A DNA stretch of 64,000 bases from UBA7239 sp035430165 (GCA_035430165.1 DAOMGE010000010.1:4841-68840), one strand, 5' to 3'. Counted from the stretch's first letter, positions 52,577-63,023 are shown. Notes: a model not told the origin generated them from the letters alone. Numbers and translations are program-made.

Positions 52577-55500
52577 TCACTGCAAACTGTTCAGCTCGTG
52601 CACGGCACTGCCGCGATAAATGCCATTCAACGGCCACACACTGCTATTGGCCGGATTAAGCGGTTCGGGGTCCAGATAATCCGGTACACCGTCGCCGTCG
52701 CTATCGTTGATATCCAGTGTGAGGCCGTTGCAGGTTGGTGCGCCGGGCGCACAACCGTAAGCATTCGGCTGCAACCACGCGTCCGGCAGACCATCGTGAT
52801 CCGCATCTACTGCCGCCGCCGGGTTGGTCGGGAAATAATCTGCAGCATCTTCCACGCTGTCTGCATCAACATTACCGGTGTGTACTCGCACCAGATACTT
52901 GCTTGATCGCCCGTTATAAGACGTGAAGTTGCCTCCCAGAATTAGCCTACCATCCGACTGCAAAGCCAATGCATATACATAACTATCAGTACCGCTACCC
53001 GGGTTGAAGCCGGTATCCAGTGAACCATCGGCATTCAGGCGGGCAATCCGGGTGCGCGGAACGCCATTTACTGCGTTGAACGAACTTCCGCCCAGTACCA
53101 CCTTGCCATCTGCCTGCACGACAATCGCCGTTATCGTGCCATTTGCACCGGTGCCCGGATTGAAACCAGCATCCGGTGAACCATCTGTATTCAGCCTCGC
53201 AATAGAGATGCGTGGCACACCATTCATAATGGAAGAATCCCCGCCGACCACCACCTTGCCATCCGGTTGCACAGCCAGGGCGTATACACCGCAGGGACTT
53301 GTATCTGGATTGAAGCCGGCATCCAGTGAACCATCGGCATTCAGACGTGCAAGACACTGGTGAGTGACGCCATTCACAAAATAGCCTCCCAACAGTACTT
53401 TACCATCCGACTGCAGAGCCAGAGCATATACATAGCTAACGACACCGGCACCTGGATTAAATCCGGTATCCAGAGAGCCATCGGCATTCAGGCGCGCAAT
53501 GTAGTTGCTCGACACGCCATTCACCGAGGTGAAATCGCCTCCAATCACCACCTTGCCATCCAGCTGTAAGACCAACGCACGCACAGTGCCATTAGCGCCC
53601 GTACCCGGATTGAAACCGGCGTCCAGTGAACCATCCGTATTCAGGCGCGCGATCCGGTTGCGCGAAATGGCCCCCGCTACCGTGAAATTACCCCCAATCA
53701 GTACCTTGCCATCCGGCTGCACGGCCAGAGTCGATACTCCCATGTCAGTGCCACCACCGGGGTTGAAGCTGGCATCCAGTGACCCATCGCTATTCAATCG
53801 TGCGATCCGGTTGCGCGTCACGCCGTTCACCGACATGAAATAGCCTCCGATCACCAGCTTGCCATCCGGTTGCGTAACCACAGTACTTACCTGACTGTTT
53901 ACCCCCGTACCCAGATTGAAGCTGGCATCAAGACTCGCTGCCGGAGCCACTGTCGGCATGCTGTCGCAGACATCACCCGAGCCGTCACTGTCGGTGTCCA
54001 ACTGGTCAGCATTGCTTGCCAACGGGCAGTTGTCTGTCCGGTTCAACAATCCGTCGCCATCCGCATCGGTATCGCACACATCGCCCACACCATCCTGGTC
54101 GATATCAGCCTGATTCGGGTTGTACGCGTAAGGACAGTTATCGGCCGCGGTCAGGATGCCGTCGCTATCGAGCACATCCACCAGCGTATCCAGAGTGAGT
54201 CCGTTACACGTTGGTGTATCTGTTACACAGCCGTAAGCGTTCGGCTGCAACCAGGCATCTGGCAGGCCATCATGATCGGCATCCACGGCCGCCGCCGGGT
54301 TGGTCGGGAACGCATCTGCTGCGTCTTCCACACTGTCAGCATCCACATTGCCGGTGTGTATACGCGCCACGCCATTCCCGACAGCCACACCGTTGTAGTT
54401 GTTAAAAGTGCCGCCCAGCACCAATCGACCATCCTCCTGCGCAGCCATAGCCATCACTGTGTCATTGGCGCCGATACCCGGATCAAAACCGGTATCCAGT
54501 GAACCATCGCCTCGCAAGCGGGCAATCCGGTTGCGCATCGCGCCGTTCACTATTGTGAAATAACCTCCCAGCAGCACATTGCCATCCGGTTGAACAGTGA
54601 CTGCATACACCGTGTTGCTAGTACCTGAGCCCGGGTTGAAACCGGTATCCACTGAACCATCAGTATTCAAGCGGGCAATACGATTGCGTGTCACGCCGTT
54701 CACTGTTATGAAATCTCCACCCAGCAGCACCTTGCCGTCCGGTTGTAGCGCCAGAGTGCGCACTGTATTACTGGCACCCGTACCCGGATCAAAACTGGCA
54801 TCCAGCGAACCGTCGGCATTCAGTCGCGCAATGTAGTTGCGCGTGCCGCCATTCACGGAGTAGAACGAGCCACCCAGTACCACCTTACCATCCAACTGCA
54901 AAGTCAGGGCGAACACGGTGCCATTGGCGCCAGTGCCCGGATCAAAACCCGTATCCAGCGAACCATCAGCATTCAGGCGGGCAATCCGGCTGCGTGACAA
55001 ACCGTTCACCGAGAGGAAAGCGCCTGCGATTACCATCTTGCCATCCGGCTGCAAGGCCACGGCATTCACAGTACCATCCGTGCCCGTACCCGCGTTAAAG
55101 CCGGTGTCGAGCGAACCATCCGTATTCAGACGCGCGATCCGGTTACGGGTTACGCCATTCACCGAGGTGAAACTACCCCCTATCACCAGTTTGCCATCTG
55201 CCTGCACAGCCAAGGTGTTCACATAGTTGTTGGCTCCTGTACCCGGTATGAAGCCTGTATCCAGAGAACCATCAGCATTCAAGCGCGCAATGTAATTGCG
55301 CGATACGCCGTTCACCGAGGTGAAACTACCCCCAATCACCATCTTGCCATCCGGCTGCGCGCCCAGCGCCAACACGCTGCTATTGGCACCTGAACCCGGG
55401 TTGAACCTGAGGTCACGGCTTGCTGTGGGAGCAATCATGGGTGCGCTATCGCAGGCATCGCCCACGCTGTCATCATCGCTATCCAGCTGATCCACATTGC

Positions 55501-58500
55501 TCGCCAATGGGCAGTTGTCCGCTCGATTCAACAACCCATCGTTATCTGCATCGGTATCACAAGCATCACCCAGCCCATCCTGATCAGCATCCGCCTGATC
55601 CGGGTTATAGAGATAAGGGCAGTTATCTGTAGCGGACAGAACGTTATCGCTGTCGACTGTATCCACCAGCGTATCCAGCGTGAGGCCATTACAGGTGGCT
55701 GCATCAGCTGCACAGCCGTAGGGGTTCGACGGCCGCCAGGTATCCGGCAGGCCATCGTGATCGGCATCGACTGCCGCCGCCGGATTGGCCGGGAAAGCAT
55801 CCGCCGCATCTTCCACACCATCGTCATCAATATCGCCGGTGTGTATACGCAGCGGATAACTAACGACGACACCGTTGTAGGTCATAGAACTGCCACCCAG
55901 TATCAGTCGACCCGTCCCCTGGATCGCCAGAGCCTGCACGCTGCTTGAAGCACCCGCGCCAGGATCAAAACCGGTATCCAGCGTGCCATCGCTATTCAAG
56001 CGAACAATATGGTTGCGTGCCGCACCATTCATAGTTGTGAAATCGCCTCCAATCACCAGCTTGCCATCCGCTTGCTGCGCCAAGGATCGCACTATATTGT
56101 TGGCTCCTGTACCAGGATTGAAACCGGTATCCAGCGAGCCATTCGCATTCAGGCGGGCGATATAGTTGCGTGTCACGCCATTCACCGTCGTGAAATTACC
56201 CCCGATGACTACCTTGCCATCCTGTTGAACCGTAAGTGCATACACAAAGTCGCTGGCACCAGTGCCAGGATTGAAACCGCCATCCAGCGAACCGTCGCTA
56301 TTCAGGCGAGCAATCCGGTTGCGTAACACGCCATTCATTAAGGTGAAATTACCGCCGATCACCAGTTTGCCATCCGGCTGCACAGCCAATGCGTACACGG
56401 TGCCGCCTGCACCAGTGCCTGGATCGAAACCGGTATCCAGGGAACCATCAGTATTAAGGCGGGCTATACGGTTGCGTGCCACACCGTTCACCGAGGTGAA
56501 GGCACCACCAATAAGCATTTTACCGTCCGCCTGCACAGCCAACGTGTTGACTGAGCTGCCGGCTCCTGTGCCAGGGTTGAAGCCGACATCCAGTGAGCCA
56601 TCAGTATTCAAACGAGCAATCCGGTTGCGCGCCACGCCGTTCACAGCCGTAAATTCACCACCGATGATGACCTTGCCATCTGGCTGCACGGCCAGCGCAT
56701 TGACGTTGCTATTGGCGCCTGTACCAGGATTGAAACCGGTATCCAGCGAGCCATTCGCATTCAGGCGGGCGATGTAGTTACGTGCCAAGCCATTCACCGA
56801 CGTGAAGCCACCCCCTATCACCAGCTTGTCATCCAGCTGAACAGCCACGGCTTGCACAGTGCTATTGGCTCCCGTGCCGGGATTGAAACTGACATCGCGG
56901 CTAGCCGTAGGAGCGACCATAGGCGTGCTGTCACAGGCATCACCCAAGCCATCACCATCGACATCCAGTTGATCGGCATTGCTCAGCTGGGGGCAGTTGT
57001 CCACTGCGTTCAACACGCCATCCGCATCTTTGTCGGCATCGCACCCATCGCCGATACCATCAGTGTCACTATCCATCTGATCAGGGTTGTAAGCGTACGG
57101 GCAATTATCGCTGGCTGGCGGTGTACTATCGCCATCGAGCACATCGACATAACTGTCCAGCGTGAGGCCATTGCATATCGAAGCATCTACTGCGCAGCTG
57201 TAGGCATTCGGCTGCAACCAGACATCCGGCAGGCCATCGTGATCGATATCGACTGCTGCAGCCGGGTTGGTCGAGAACGCATCTGCCGCATCTTCCACGC
57301 CGTCTGCATCAGCATCGCCGGTGTGCACACGCACCATGGAATTGGCAACAACACCGTTATACGAAGTAAAACTGCCCGCCAGCACCACCCTGCCACTACC
57401 TTGCACAGCTAAAGCATACACAGCACCGCCGTTATCAACACCTGAACCCGGGTTGAAACTGACATCCACAGAACCGTCTGTATTCAGGCGAGCCATTCGG
57501 CTGCGCAATACGCCATTTACTCTATAGAAATTACCTCCCAGCAGCACCTTACCGTCCGCTTGAAGAACCAGAGCTTTTACATAGCTGTCAGCACCCGTAC
57601 CCGGGTCAAAACCGGCATCAAGAGAACCATCGGCATTCAGACGTGCAACATTGAAGCGCGACACCCCACCCAACACCGTAGTTAAACCGCCCCCGATCAG
57701 AATTTTGCCATCCGATTGCACAGCCAATGCATTTACACCACTGCCAGTAATCGGACCGAGATCGAAACCGGTATCCAGAGATCCATCAAAATTCAGTTGC
57801 GCAATATAGTTACGTACGAAGCCATTTACCGTTGTGAAAGTGCCCCCGATTAAAACTCTGCCATCCGGCTGCAGCGCCAAAGCGTTCACAGCATTGTCGG
57901 CACCGGCACCCGGATCAAAACCGGTATCCAGTGAACCATCGGCATTCAGCCGTGCAATCCGGTTACGAGAGATACCATTCACGGTCGTGAAGTAGCCCCC
58001 GATGACTACCTTGCCATCCGGCTGCATCGCCAGTGCGTATACAGAACTGTTCGCACCCGAACCTGGATTGAAACCGTTGTCGAGTGAGCCATCGGCATTC
58101 AGGCTCGCAATGTAATTGCGCGATACGCCATTAAAAGAGGTGAAGCTACCACCAATCACCACCTTGCCATCCGTTTGCACAGCCATAGCTTTGACCGTAC
58201 TGCTTGCACCTGTGCCAGGGTTGAAGCTGGCATCCAGCGAGCCATCGGCATTCAGTCGTGCAATCCGGTTGCGTGCCACACCATTCACGGTTGTGAAATC
58301 CCCGCCCAACAGCACTTTTCCATCCGGCTGTGTTGCCACAGCGTACAACGCGCCGTTGACGCCTGTACCTGTATTGAAACTGACATCGCGGCTGGCCGTA
58401 GGGGCAACCAAGGGTGTGCTGTCGCAGGCATTACCAAAACCGTCACCGTCTGTGTCCAGCTGATCGGCATTGGCCAGCTGCAGGCAGTTATCTATTCCGT

Positions 58501-61500
58501 TCAGTGTTCCGTCACCATCCCCGTCGGGATCGCAGGCATCGCCCACGCCATCCAGATCGATATCCGTCTGATCCGGGTTGTAGGCATACGGGCAGTTGTC
58601 CATTGCGACCAGAATACCGTCGCTGTCGAATGCATCCACCAGCGTATCCAGTGAAAGACCGTTGCACGACAATGCAGCTGACACGCAGCCATAGGTATTC
58701 GGCTGCAGCCAGGAATCTGGCAGGCCATCGTGATCGGCATCCACCACGGCTACTGGGTTAGTGGGGAAGGCATCTGCTGCATCTTCCATACCATCGACGT
58801 CAACATCCCCGGTATGCATCTGCAGCAGATTATTGGCTGCTACCCCGTTGTAAGATGTAAAACCGCCTCCCACCAACAATCTTCCATTTGCCTGCAGGGT
58901 CAGGGCATACACATAACCGTTGGTGCCGGTACCGGGATTGAAACCGGCATCCAGTGCACCATCGCTATTCAATCGGGCAATGTAGATACGCGAAACGTTA
59001 TTCACCGAGCTGAAGGCGCCACCGATCACCACCTTACCATCCAGCTGTAGCGCCAAAGCGTACACATAACTGCTCGCACCGGTACCCGGGTTAAAGCCCA
59101 TATCCAGCGAGCCGTCGGCATTCAGACGGGCAATCCGGTTGCGCGAAACCTGATTCACTGTGAAGAAGTCACCTCCAATCACCACTCTGCCATCCGGCTG
59201 CACAGCTACGGCATTCACCCGACTGTTGATGTCCGGCTTAAAGCTTGTGTCCAGCGAACCATCAAAATTCAGTCGCGCAATATAGCTGCGCGACACATCG
59301 TTCACCGTCGTGAAATTGCCCCCGATGACCACCTTCCCATCTAGCTGGAGTGCCAACGTACTCACTGTACTGCTAGCACCCATGCCCGGATTGAAGCTCG
59401 CATCCAGCGAACCATCAGCATTCAAGCGGGCAATCCTATTGCGTGAAACACCATTCACCGCTGTGAAATCCCCCCCGATCAGAACTTTGCCATCTGTCTG
59501 CAAGGCAACAACCTTGACGAGAGCACTAGCACTCGTGCCCGGGTTGAAGCTGGCATCCACCGAACCATCTGCATTCAGACGGGCAATGCGGCTGCGCGAA
59601 ACCCCACTCACCAAGCTGAAGTCGCCTCCAATCACCACCTTGCCATCCGGTTGCACGGCCAAAGCGTATATAGAGCTGCTGGGGCCAGCGCCCGGATCGA
59701 AGCCGGTATCCACTGAACCATTGGCATTCAACCGGGCAATGTAGTTGCGCGATACACCATTCACCGTGGTGAATAAACCACCGATCAACACCTTGCCATC
59801 TGATTGTGCGGCCACCGTATACACCGTGCCGTTGACGCCTGTACCTGTATTAAAACTGACATCACGACTGGCCGTAGGAGCCACCATCGGCGTGGTGTCG
59901 CACACATCACCCAAGCCATCACCGTCGCTGTCGAGCTGATCAGCGTTGCTCGCTTGCAGGCAATTGTCCGTCCGGTTCGGTGCGCCGTCGCCATCCACAT
60001 CGGAATCGCACACATCGCCCACACCATCGTGATCGCTATCCGTCTGATCGGGGTTGAAGGCGTAAGGACAGTTATCCGTAGCAGCTGGGATGCCGTCGTT
60101 GTTGTCGAACTCATCCACCAGCGCATCCAGCGTGAGGCCATTGCACATTGGTGCATCGGCCGCACAACCGTAAGTATTTGGTTGCAGCCAGGCATCCGGC
60201 AAGCCGTCGCGATCCGCATCCACGGCCGCCACCGGGTTGGCGGGGAAGGCGTCTGCGGTATCCTCCACGCTGTCGGCGTCAACATTGCCGGTATGCACAC
60301 GCGCCAGATAATTGAGTGCCGTTCCGTTGTACTGGGTAAAACTGCCGCCCAGCAGCAACCGTCCACTTCCCTGCGCTGCCAGCGCAGATACTGAGTTGTT
60401 GACGCCCGTGCCCGGATCAAAACCGGTATCCAGCGAGCCGTCAGTATTCAGACGGGCAAGCCGGTTACGCGACACACTGTTTACCAAGGTAAACGCACCA
60501 CCGATAATCACCTTGCTATCCGGCTGCGCCACTACAGCATTGACAGAACCGTTGACACTAGTACCCGGATTGAAACCGGTGTCCAGTGAGCCCGATGCAT
60601 TCAAGCGGGCAATAAAGTTACGCGACGCATAATTTACTGACGTAAAACTGCCTCCGATAACCACTTTGCCATCCACCTGCACGGCCAAGGCATACACAGA
60701 GCTGCTTGTGCCGTTACCAGGATTGAAACCGGCATCCAACGAGCCATCAGTATTCAAGCGTGCGATGTTGTTGCGTGACACGCCGTTTACCGACGTGAAG
60801 CTACCACCGATCACTGCCTTGCCGTCCTGTTGTACTGCCACGGCATACACAGTGCTGTTAACGCCTGAGCCTAGATTAAAGTCGGCGTCCAGCGAACCAT
60901 CAGCATTCAGACGCGCCACGTAATAACGCGATACACTGTTCACCGAGTTGAAACTACCCCCGATCACTACCTTGCCATCCGGCTGTACTGCTACTGCTCG
61001 CACGGTGTAATCAGCGCCTGTGCCCGGGTCAAAACCGGTATCCAGCGAGCCATCGACATTCAGTCGTGCAATCCGGTTGCGTGCCACACCATTCACGGTT
61101 GTGAAATCCCCACCCAACAGCACTTTTCCATCCGGTTGCACTGCCAATGCACTCACTGCGCTGCCTACGCCAGTACCCGGGTTGAAGCCGGTATCCAGCG
61201 TGCCATCGGCATTCAGTCGTGCAATCCGGTTGCGCGACACGCCATTGACTGAGGTGAACGCACCACCGATCACCACCTTGCTATCGGGCTGCGTAGCCAG
61301 GGCGTTCACCGCACCGTTGGGGCCGGTGCCAAGGTTGAATGTAGTATCACGGCTGGCGGTTGGCGCGACCATCGGCGTGCTGTCGCATGCATCCCCCAAA
61401 CCGTCAGTGTCGCTGTCCTGTTGATTGGTATTGCTCACCAGTGGGCAGTTGTCTACCGTATCCAGCACACCGTCATTGTCCTTGTCGACCTCACATCCAT

Positions 61501-62938
61501 CGCCAAAACCATCTTGATCACTATCCACTTGATCCGGATTGTAAATATAGGGACAGTTGTCCGTGGCAGCCGGAATACCATCGTTGTCGAGCCCATCCAC
61601 CAGTGTATCCAGTGTGAGGCCATTGCATGTCGACGCATCAACTGAACAGCCGTAAGCATCCGGCTGAATCCAGGCATCCGGCTGACCATCGTGATCTGCA
61701 TCCACCGCTGCCACCGGATTGGCTGGAAACAAATCCGCTGTATCTTCCACGCCATCGACATCCGTATCACCGGTATGCACGCGCGCCACACGGTTGGCCG
61801 TGACACCGCCGTACCCGGTAAAGTTACCGGCTACCATCAGCCTGCCATCCCCCTGCACAACCATGACGTACACATTCAGGTTAGCGCCCGTGCCGGGATC
61901 AAAACCAGTATCCAGAAAACCACTGCTATCCAGCCGGGCAATGCGGTTACGCGATACACCATTCACCGTCGTGAAATAGCCCGACAACAGCAACTTGCCA
62001 TCCGGTTGCAAGGTCAAGGCATACACCATGTTGTTGGCGCCCGCGCCGGGATCGAAACCAGCGAAACCAAGATCCAGCGTACCGTCGGTATTCAACCGAG
62101 CAATCCGGTTGCGAGTCAGACCGCCAACAGTCGTAAAAGTCCCTCCAAAAATGATCTTGCCATCGACTTGTACGGCGAGGGCATCTACTCTGATAGTGCT
62201 ACCACTGTTTGTAACGATACCGGGGATAAAAGCAGTATCCAGCGAACCATTGGCATTCAGCCGGGCAATGCGGCTGCGCGATGTGCCACTTACGCTGGTG
62301 AATTCCCCCCCAACCACGATTTTGCCATCCGCTTGTAGAGCCACGATGGAGACGGAATCATTGGGGCCTGTACCCGGGTTAAAACTGGCATCCAGTGAAC
62401 CATCGATATTCAGGCGTGTAATGTAATTTCCGCTCGATGTGGATGAGTGATACCTGCCGACCAGCACTTTGCCATCAGCCTGCATGACGAGTGACGACAC
62501 TTCATTGTTATCGCCCGACATCAGGTTAAACCCGGTATCCAGCGAGCCATCAACATTCAGACGAGCAATCCGGTTGCGGGATACACCATTTACCGTTGTG
62601 AAATCACCACCGACCACCACCTTGCCATCAGCCTGCATAGCCAGCGCCCACACGGCACCGTTGATACCTGCGCCGGGGTCGAAACCGGTATCCAGTGAGC
62701 CATCCGCATTCAGCCGCGCAATCCGCACGCGCGACACACCATTCACCGATGTGAAACCACCACCGATAACAACCTTGTTGTCTGGCTGCACAGCCGCGGC
62801 ATAGATGTCGCCATTGGCACCCGTACCGGCATTGAAAGTAGTATCAATCTCACCTGCCGCCATAGCTCGCGAAGCGAACAACAGCGCTATTGCCATCAGC
62901 AACAAACGGGAGAATAAAAGGGTGTAAAGACGGATCAT
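52577..62938 (-). CDS. Giant secreted delta-60-repeat protein: seven seven-bladed beta-propeller blocks with calcium-type spacers
   Basis: The function is unknown. From the ATG at 62936-62938 (GGAG just upstream) the protein has about 3,453 residues. It begins with a signal peptide (MIRLYTLLFSRLLLMAIALL ending SRAMA), followed by seven repeating units of 492-497 residues. Each unit holds seven blades of about 51 residues with the consensus VQPDGKVVIGGxFTxVNGV, xRNRIARLNADGS and LDTGFNPGTG, the delta-60 (DUF5122 propeller) pattern. A spacer of about 140 residues follows, with six cysteines and Asp-rich repeats like thrombospondin type 3 (DxDxDGxGDxCD). The seventh blade differs in each unit (GRLxLGG and YNGV, ending HTG). 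The C-terminus shows no PEP-CTERM, T9SS or RTX signal. An ATG at 62948 is an alternative start. It is probably an extracellular adhesin or surface structure. Confidence 0.88.
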   Translation of the reverse strand: MIRLYTLLFSRLLLMAIALLFASRAMAAGEIDTTFNAGTGANGDIYAAAVQPDNKVVIGGGFTSVNGVSRVRIARLNADGSLDTGFDPGAGINGAVWALAMQADGKVVVGGDFTTVNGVSRNRIARLNVDGSLDTGFNLMSGDNNEVSSLVMQADGKVLVGRYHSSTSSGNYITRLNIDGSLDASFNPGTGPNDSVSIVALQADGKIVVGGEFTSVSGTSRSRIARLNANGSLDTAFIPGIVTNSGSTIRVDALAVQVDGKIIFGGTFTTVGGLTRNRIARLNTDGTLDLGFAGFDPGAGANNMVYALTLQPDGKLLLSGYFTTVNGVSRNRIARLDSSGFLDTGFDPGTGANLNVYVMVVQGDGRLMVAGNFTGYGGVTANRVARVHTGDTDVDGVEDTADLFPANPVAAVDADHDGQPDAWIQPDAYGCSVDASTCNGLTLDTLVDGLDNDGIPAATDNCPYIYNPDQVDSDQDGFGDGCEVDKDNDGVLDTVDNCPLVSNTNQQDSDTDGLGDACDSTPMVAPTASRDTTFNLGTGPNGAVNALATQPDSKVVIGGAFTSVNGVSRNRIARLNADGTLDTGFNPGTGVGSAVSALAVQPDGKVLLGGDFTTVNGVARNRIARLNVDGSLDTGFDPGTGADYTVRAVAVQPDGKVVIGGSFNSVNSVSRYYVARLNADGSLDADFNLGSGVNSTVYAVAVQQDGKAVIGGSFTSVNGVSRNNIARLNTDGSLDAGFNPGNGTSSSVYALAVQVDGKVVIGGSFTSVNYASRNFIARLNASGSLDTGFNPGTSVNGSVNAVVAQPDSKVIIGGAFTLVNSVSRNRLARLNTDGSLDTGFDPGTGVNNSVSALAAQGSGRLLLGGSFTQYNGTALNYLARVHTGNVDADSVEDTADAFPANPVAAVDADRDGLPDAWLQPNTYGCAADAPMCNGLTLDALVDEFDNNDGIPAATDNCPYAFNPDQTDSDHDGVGDVCDSDVDGDGAPNRTDNCLQASNADQLDSDGDGLGDVCDTTPMVAPTASRDVSFNTGTGVNGTVYTVAAQSDGKVLIGGLFTTVNGVSRNYIARLNANGSVDTGFDPGAGPSSSIYALAVQPDGKVVIGGDFSLVSGVSRSRIARLNADGSVDASFNPGTSASALVKVVALQTDGKVLIGGDFTAVNGVSRNRIARLNADGSLDASFNPGMGASSTVSTLALQLDGKVVIGGNFTTVNDVSRSYIARLNFDGSLDTSFKPDINSRVNAVAVQPDGRVVIGGDFFTVNQVSRNRIARLNADGSLDMGFNPGTGASSYVYALALQLDGKVVIGGAFSSVNNVSRIYIARLNSDGALDAGFNPGTGTNGYVYALTLQANGRLLVGGGFTSYNGVAANNLLQMHTGDVDVDGMEDAADAFPTNPVAVVDADHDGLPDSWLQPNTYGCVSAALSCNGLSLDTLVDAFDSDGILVAMDNCPYAYNPDQTDIDLDGVGDACDPDGDGDGTLNGIDNCLQLANADQLDTDGDGFGNACDSTPLVAPTASRDVSFNTGTGVNGALYAVATQPDGKVLLGGDFTTVNGVARNRIARLNADGSLDASFNPGTGASSTVKAMAVQTDGKVVIGGSFTSFNGVSRNYIASLNADGSLDNGFNPGSGANSSVYALAMQPDGKVVIGGYFTTVNGISRNRIARLNADGSLDTGFDPGAGADNAVNALALQPDGRVLIGGTFTTVNGFVRNYIAQLNFDGSLDTGFDLGPITGSGVNALAVQSDGKILIGGGLTTVLGGVSRFNVARLNADGSLDAGFDPGTGADSYVKALVLQADGKVLLGGNFYRVNGVLRSRMARLNTDGSVDVSFNPGSGVDNGGAVYALAVQGSGRVVLAGSFTSYNGVVANSMVRVHTGDADADGVEDAADAFSTNPAAAVDIDHDGLPDVWLQPNAYSCAVDASICNGLTLDSYVDVLDGDSTPPASDNCPYAYNPDQMDSDTDGIGDGCDADKDADGVLNAVDNCPQLSNADQLDVDGDGLGDACDSTPMVAPTASRDVSFNPGTGANSTVQAVAVQLDDKLVIGGGFTSVNGLARNYIARLNANGSLDTGFNPGTGANSNVNALAVQPDGKVIIGGEFTAVNGVARNRIARLNTDGSLDVGFNPGTGAGSSVNTLAVQADGKMLIGGAFTSVNGVARNRIARLNTDGSLDTGFDPGTGAGGTVYALAVQPDGKLVIGGNFTLMNGVLRNRIARLNSDGSLDGGFNPGTGASDFVYALTVQQDGKVVIGGNFTTVNGVTRNYIARLNANGSLDTGFNPGTGANNIVRSLAQQADGKLVIGGDFTTMNGAARNHIVRLNSDGTLDTGFDPGAGASSSVQALAIQGTGRLILGGSSMTYNGVVVSYPLRIHTGDIDDDGVEDAADAFPANPAAAVDADHDGLPDTWRPSNPYGCAADAATCNGLTLDTLVDTVDSDNVLSATDNCPYLYNPDQADADQDGLGDACDTDADNDGLLNRADNCPLASNVDQLDSDDDSVGDACDSAPMIAPTASRDLRFNPGSGANSSVLALGAQPDGKMVIGGSFTSVNGVSRNYIARLNADGSLDTGFIPGTGANNYVNTLAVQADGKLVIGGSFTSVNGVTRNRIARLNTDGSLDTGFNAGTGTDGTVNAVALQPDGKMVIAGAFLSVNGLSRSRIARLNADGSLDTGFDPGTGANGTVFALTLQLDGKVVLGGSFYSVNGGTRNYIARLNADGSLDASFDPGTGASNTVRTLALQPDGKVLLGGDFITVNGVTRNRIARLNTDGSVDTGFNPGSGTSNTVYAVTVQPDGNVLLGGYFTIVNGAMRNRIARLRGDGSLDTGFDPGIGANDTVMAMAAQEDGRLVLGGTFNNYNGVAVGNGVARIHTGNVDADSVEDAADAFPTNPAAAVDADHDGLPDAWLQPNAYGCVTDTPTCNGLTLDTLVDVLDSDGILTAADNCPYAYNPNQADIDQDGVGDVCDTDADGDGLLNRTDNCPLASNADQLDTDSDGSGDVCDSMPTVAPAASLDASFNLGTGVNSQVSTVVTQPDGKLVIGGYFMSVNGVTRNRIARLNSDGSLDASFNPGGGTDMGVSTLAVQPDGKVLIGGNFTVAGAISRNRIARLNTDGSLDAGFNPGTGANGTVRALVLQLDGKVVIGGDFTSVNGVSSNYIARLNADGSLDTGFNPGAGVVSYVYALALQSDGKVLLGGYFVNGVTHQCLARLNADGSLDAGFNPDTSPCGVYALAVQPDGKVVVGGDSSIMNGVPRISIARLNTDGSPDAGFNPGTGANGTITAIVVQADGKVVLGGSSFNAVNGVPRTRIARLNADGSLDTGFNPGSGTDSYVYALALQSDGRLILGGNFTSYNGRSSKYLVRVHTGNVDADSVEDAADYFPTNPAAAVDADHDGLPDAWLQPNAYGCAPGAPTCNGLTLDINDSDGDGVPDYLDPEPLNPANSSVWPLNGIYRGSAVHELNSLQ
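52680..61776 (-). repeat. Thrombospondin type 3-like spacers between propeller blocks
   Basis: Six full spacers (about 61354-61773, 59870-60293, 58394-58811, 56903-57320, 55421-55838, 53936-54353) and a shortened final one (about 52680-52877) follow the blocks. A full spacer reads HTGxxDxDGVED, AADAFPxNPAAAVD, HDGLPDxW, YGC, TCNGLTLD, DNCPYxYNPDQ, GDxCD, DNCP and GDxCDS in order. It has six cysteines and several Asp-rich calcium-type loops. The last spacer keeps only the first cysteine pair. Confidence 0.82.
52880..62848 (-). repeat. Higher-order repeat array of seven propeller units
   Basis: Propeller blocks in protein order lie at about 61777-62848, 60296-61351, 58815-59866, 57322-58390, 55841-56899, 54356-55417 and 52880-53932. 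Each has seven blades, 49 in total. The starts of blocks 2 to 7 are spaced 1485, 1476, 1491, 1482 and 1485 bases apart. The units therefore spread by duplication of a whole cassette and not of single blades. Confidence 0.88.
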
Positions 62939-63023
62939 GGGGCGCTCCATGCATCATTTTTTTCATGTCTGACCAGCATACGCGTTTCCCTGGCAACAGC
63001 AAACCGACTGCGGCCAGACAAAC

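Noticed and set aside
52598..62804. Many forward-strand open frames of 60-215 codons opposite the giant gene
   Set aside because: They are mirror products of the repeated blades in antisense and share no start signals; the single 3,453-codon frame explains them all.
52880..62848. Regularly spaced repeats that look like a CRISPR array at low resolution
   Set aside because: The repeats are about 153 bases, diverged, in one open reading frame and carry a protein consensus; spacers are not unique DNA.
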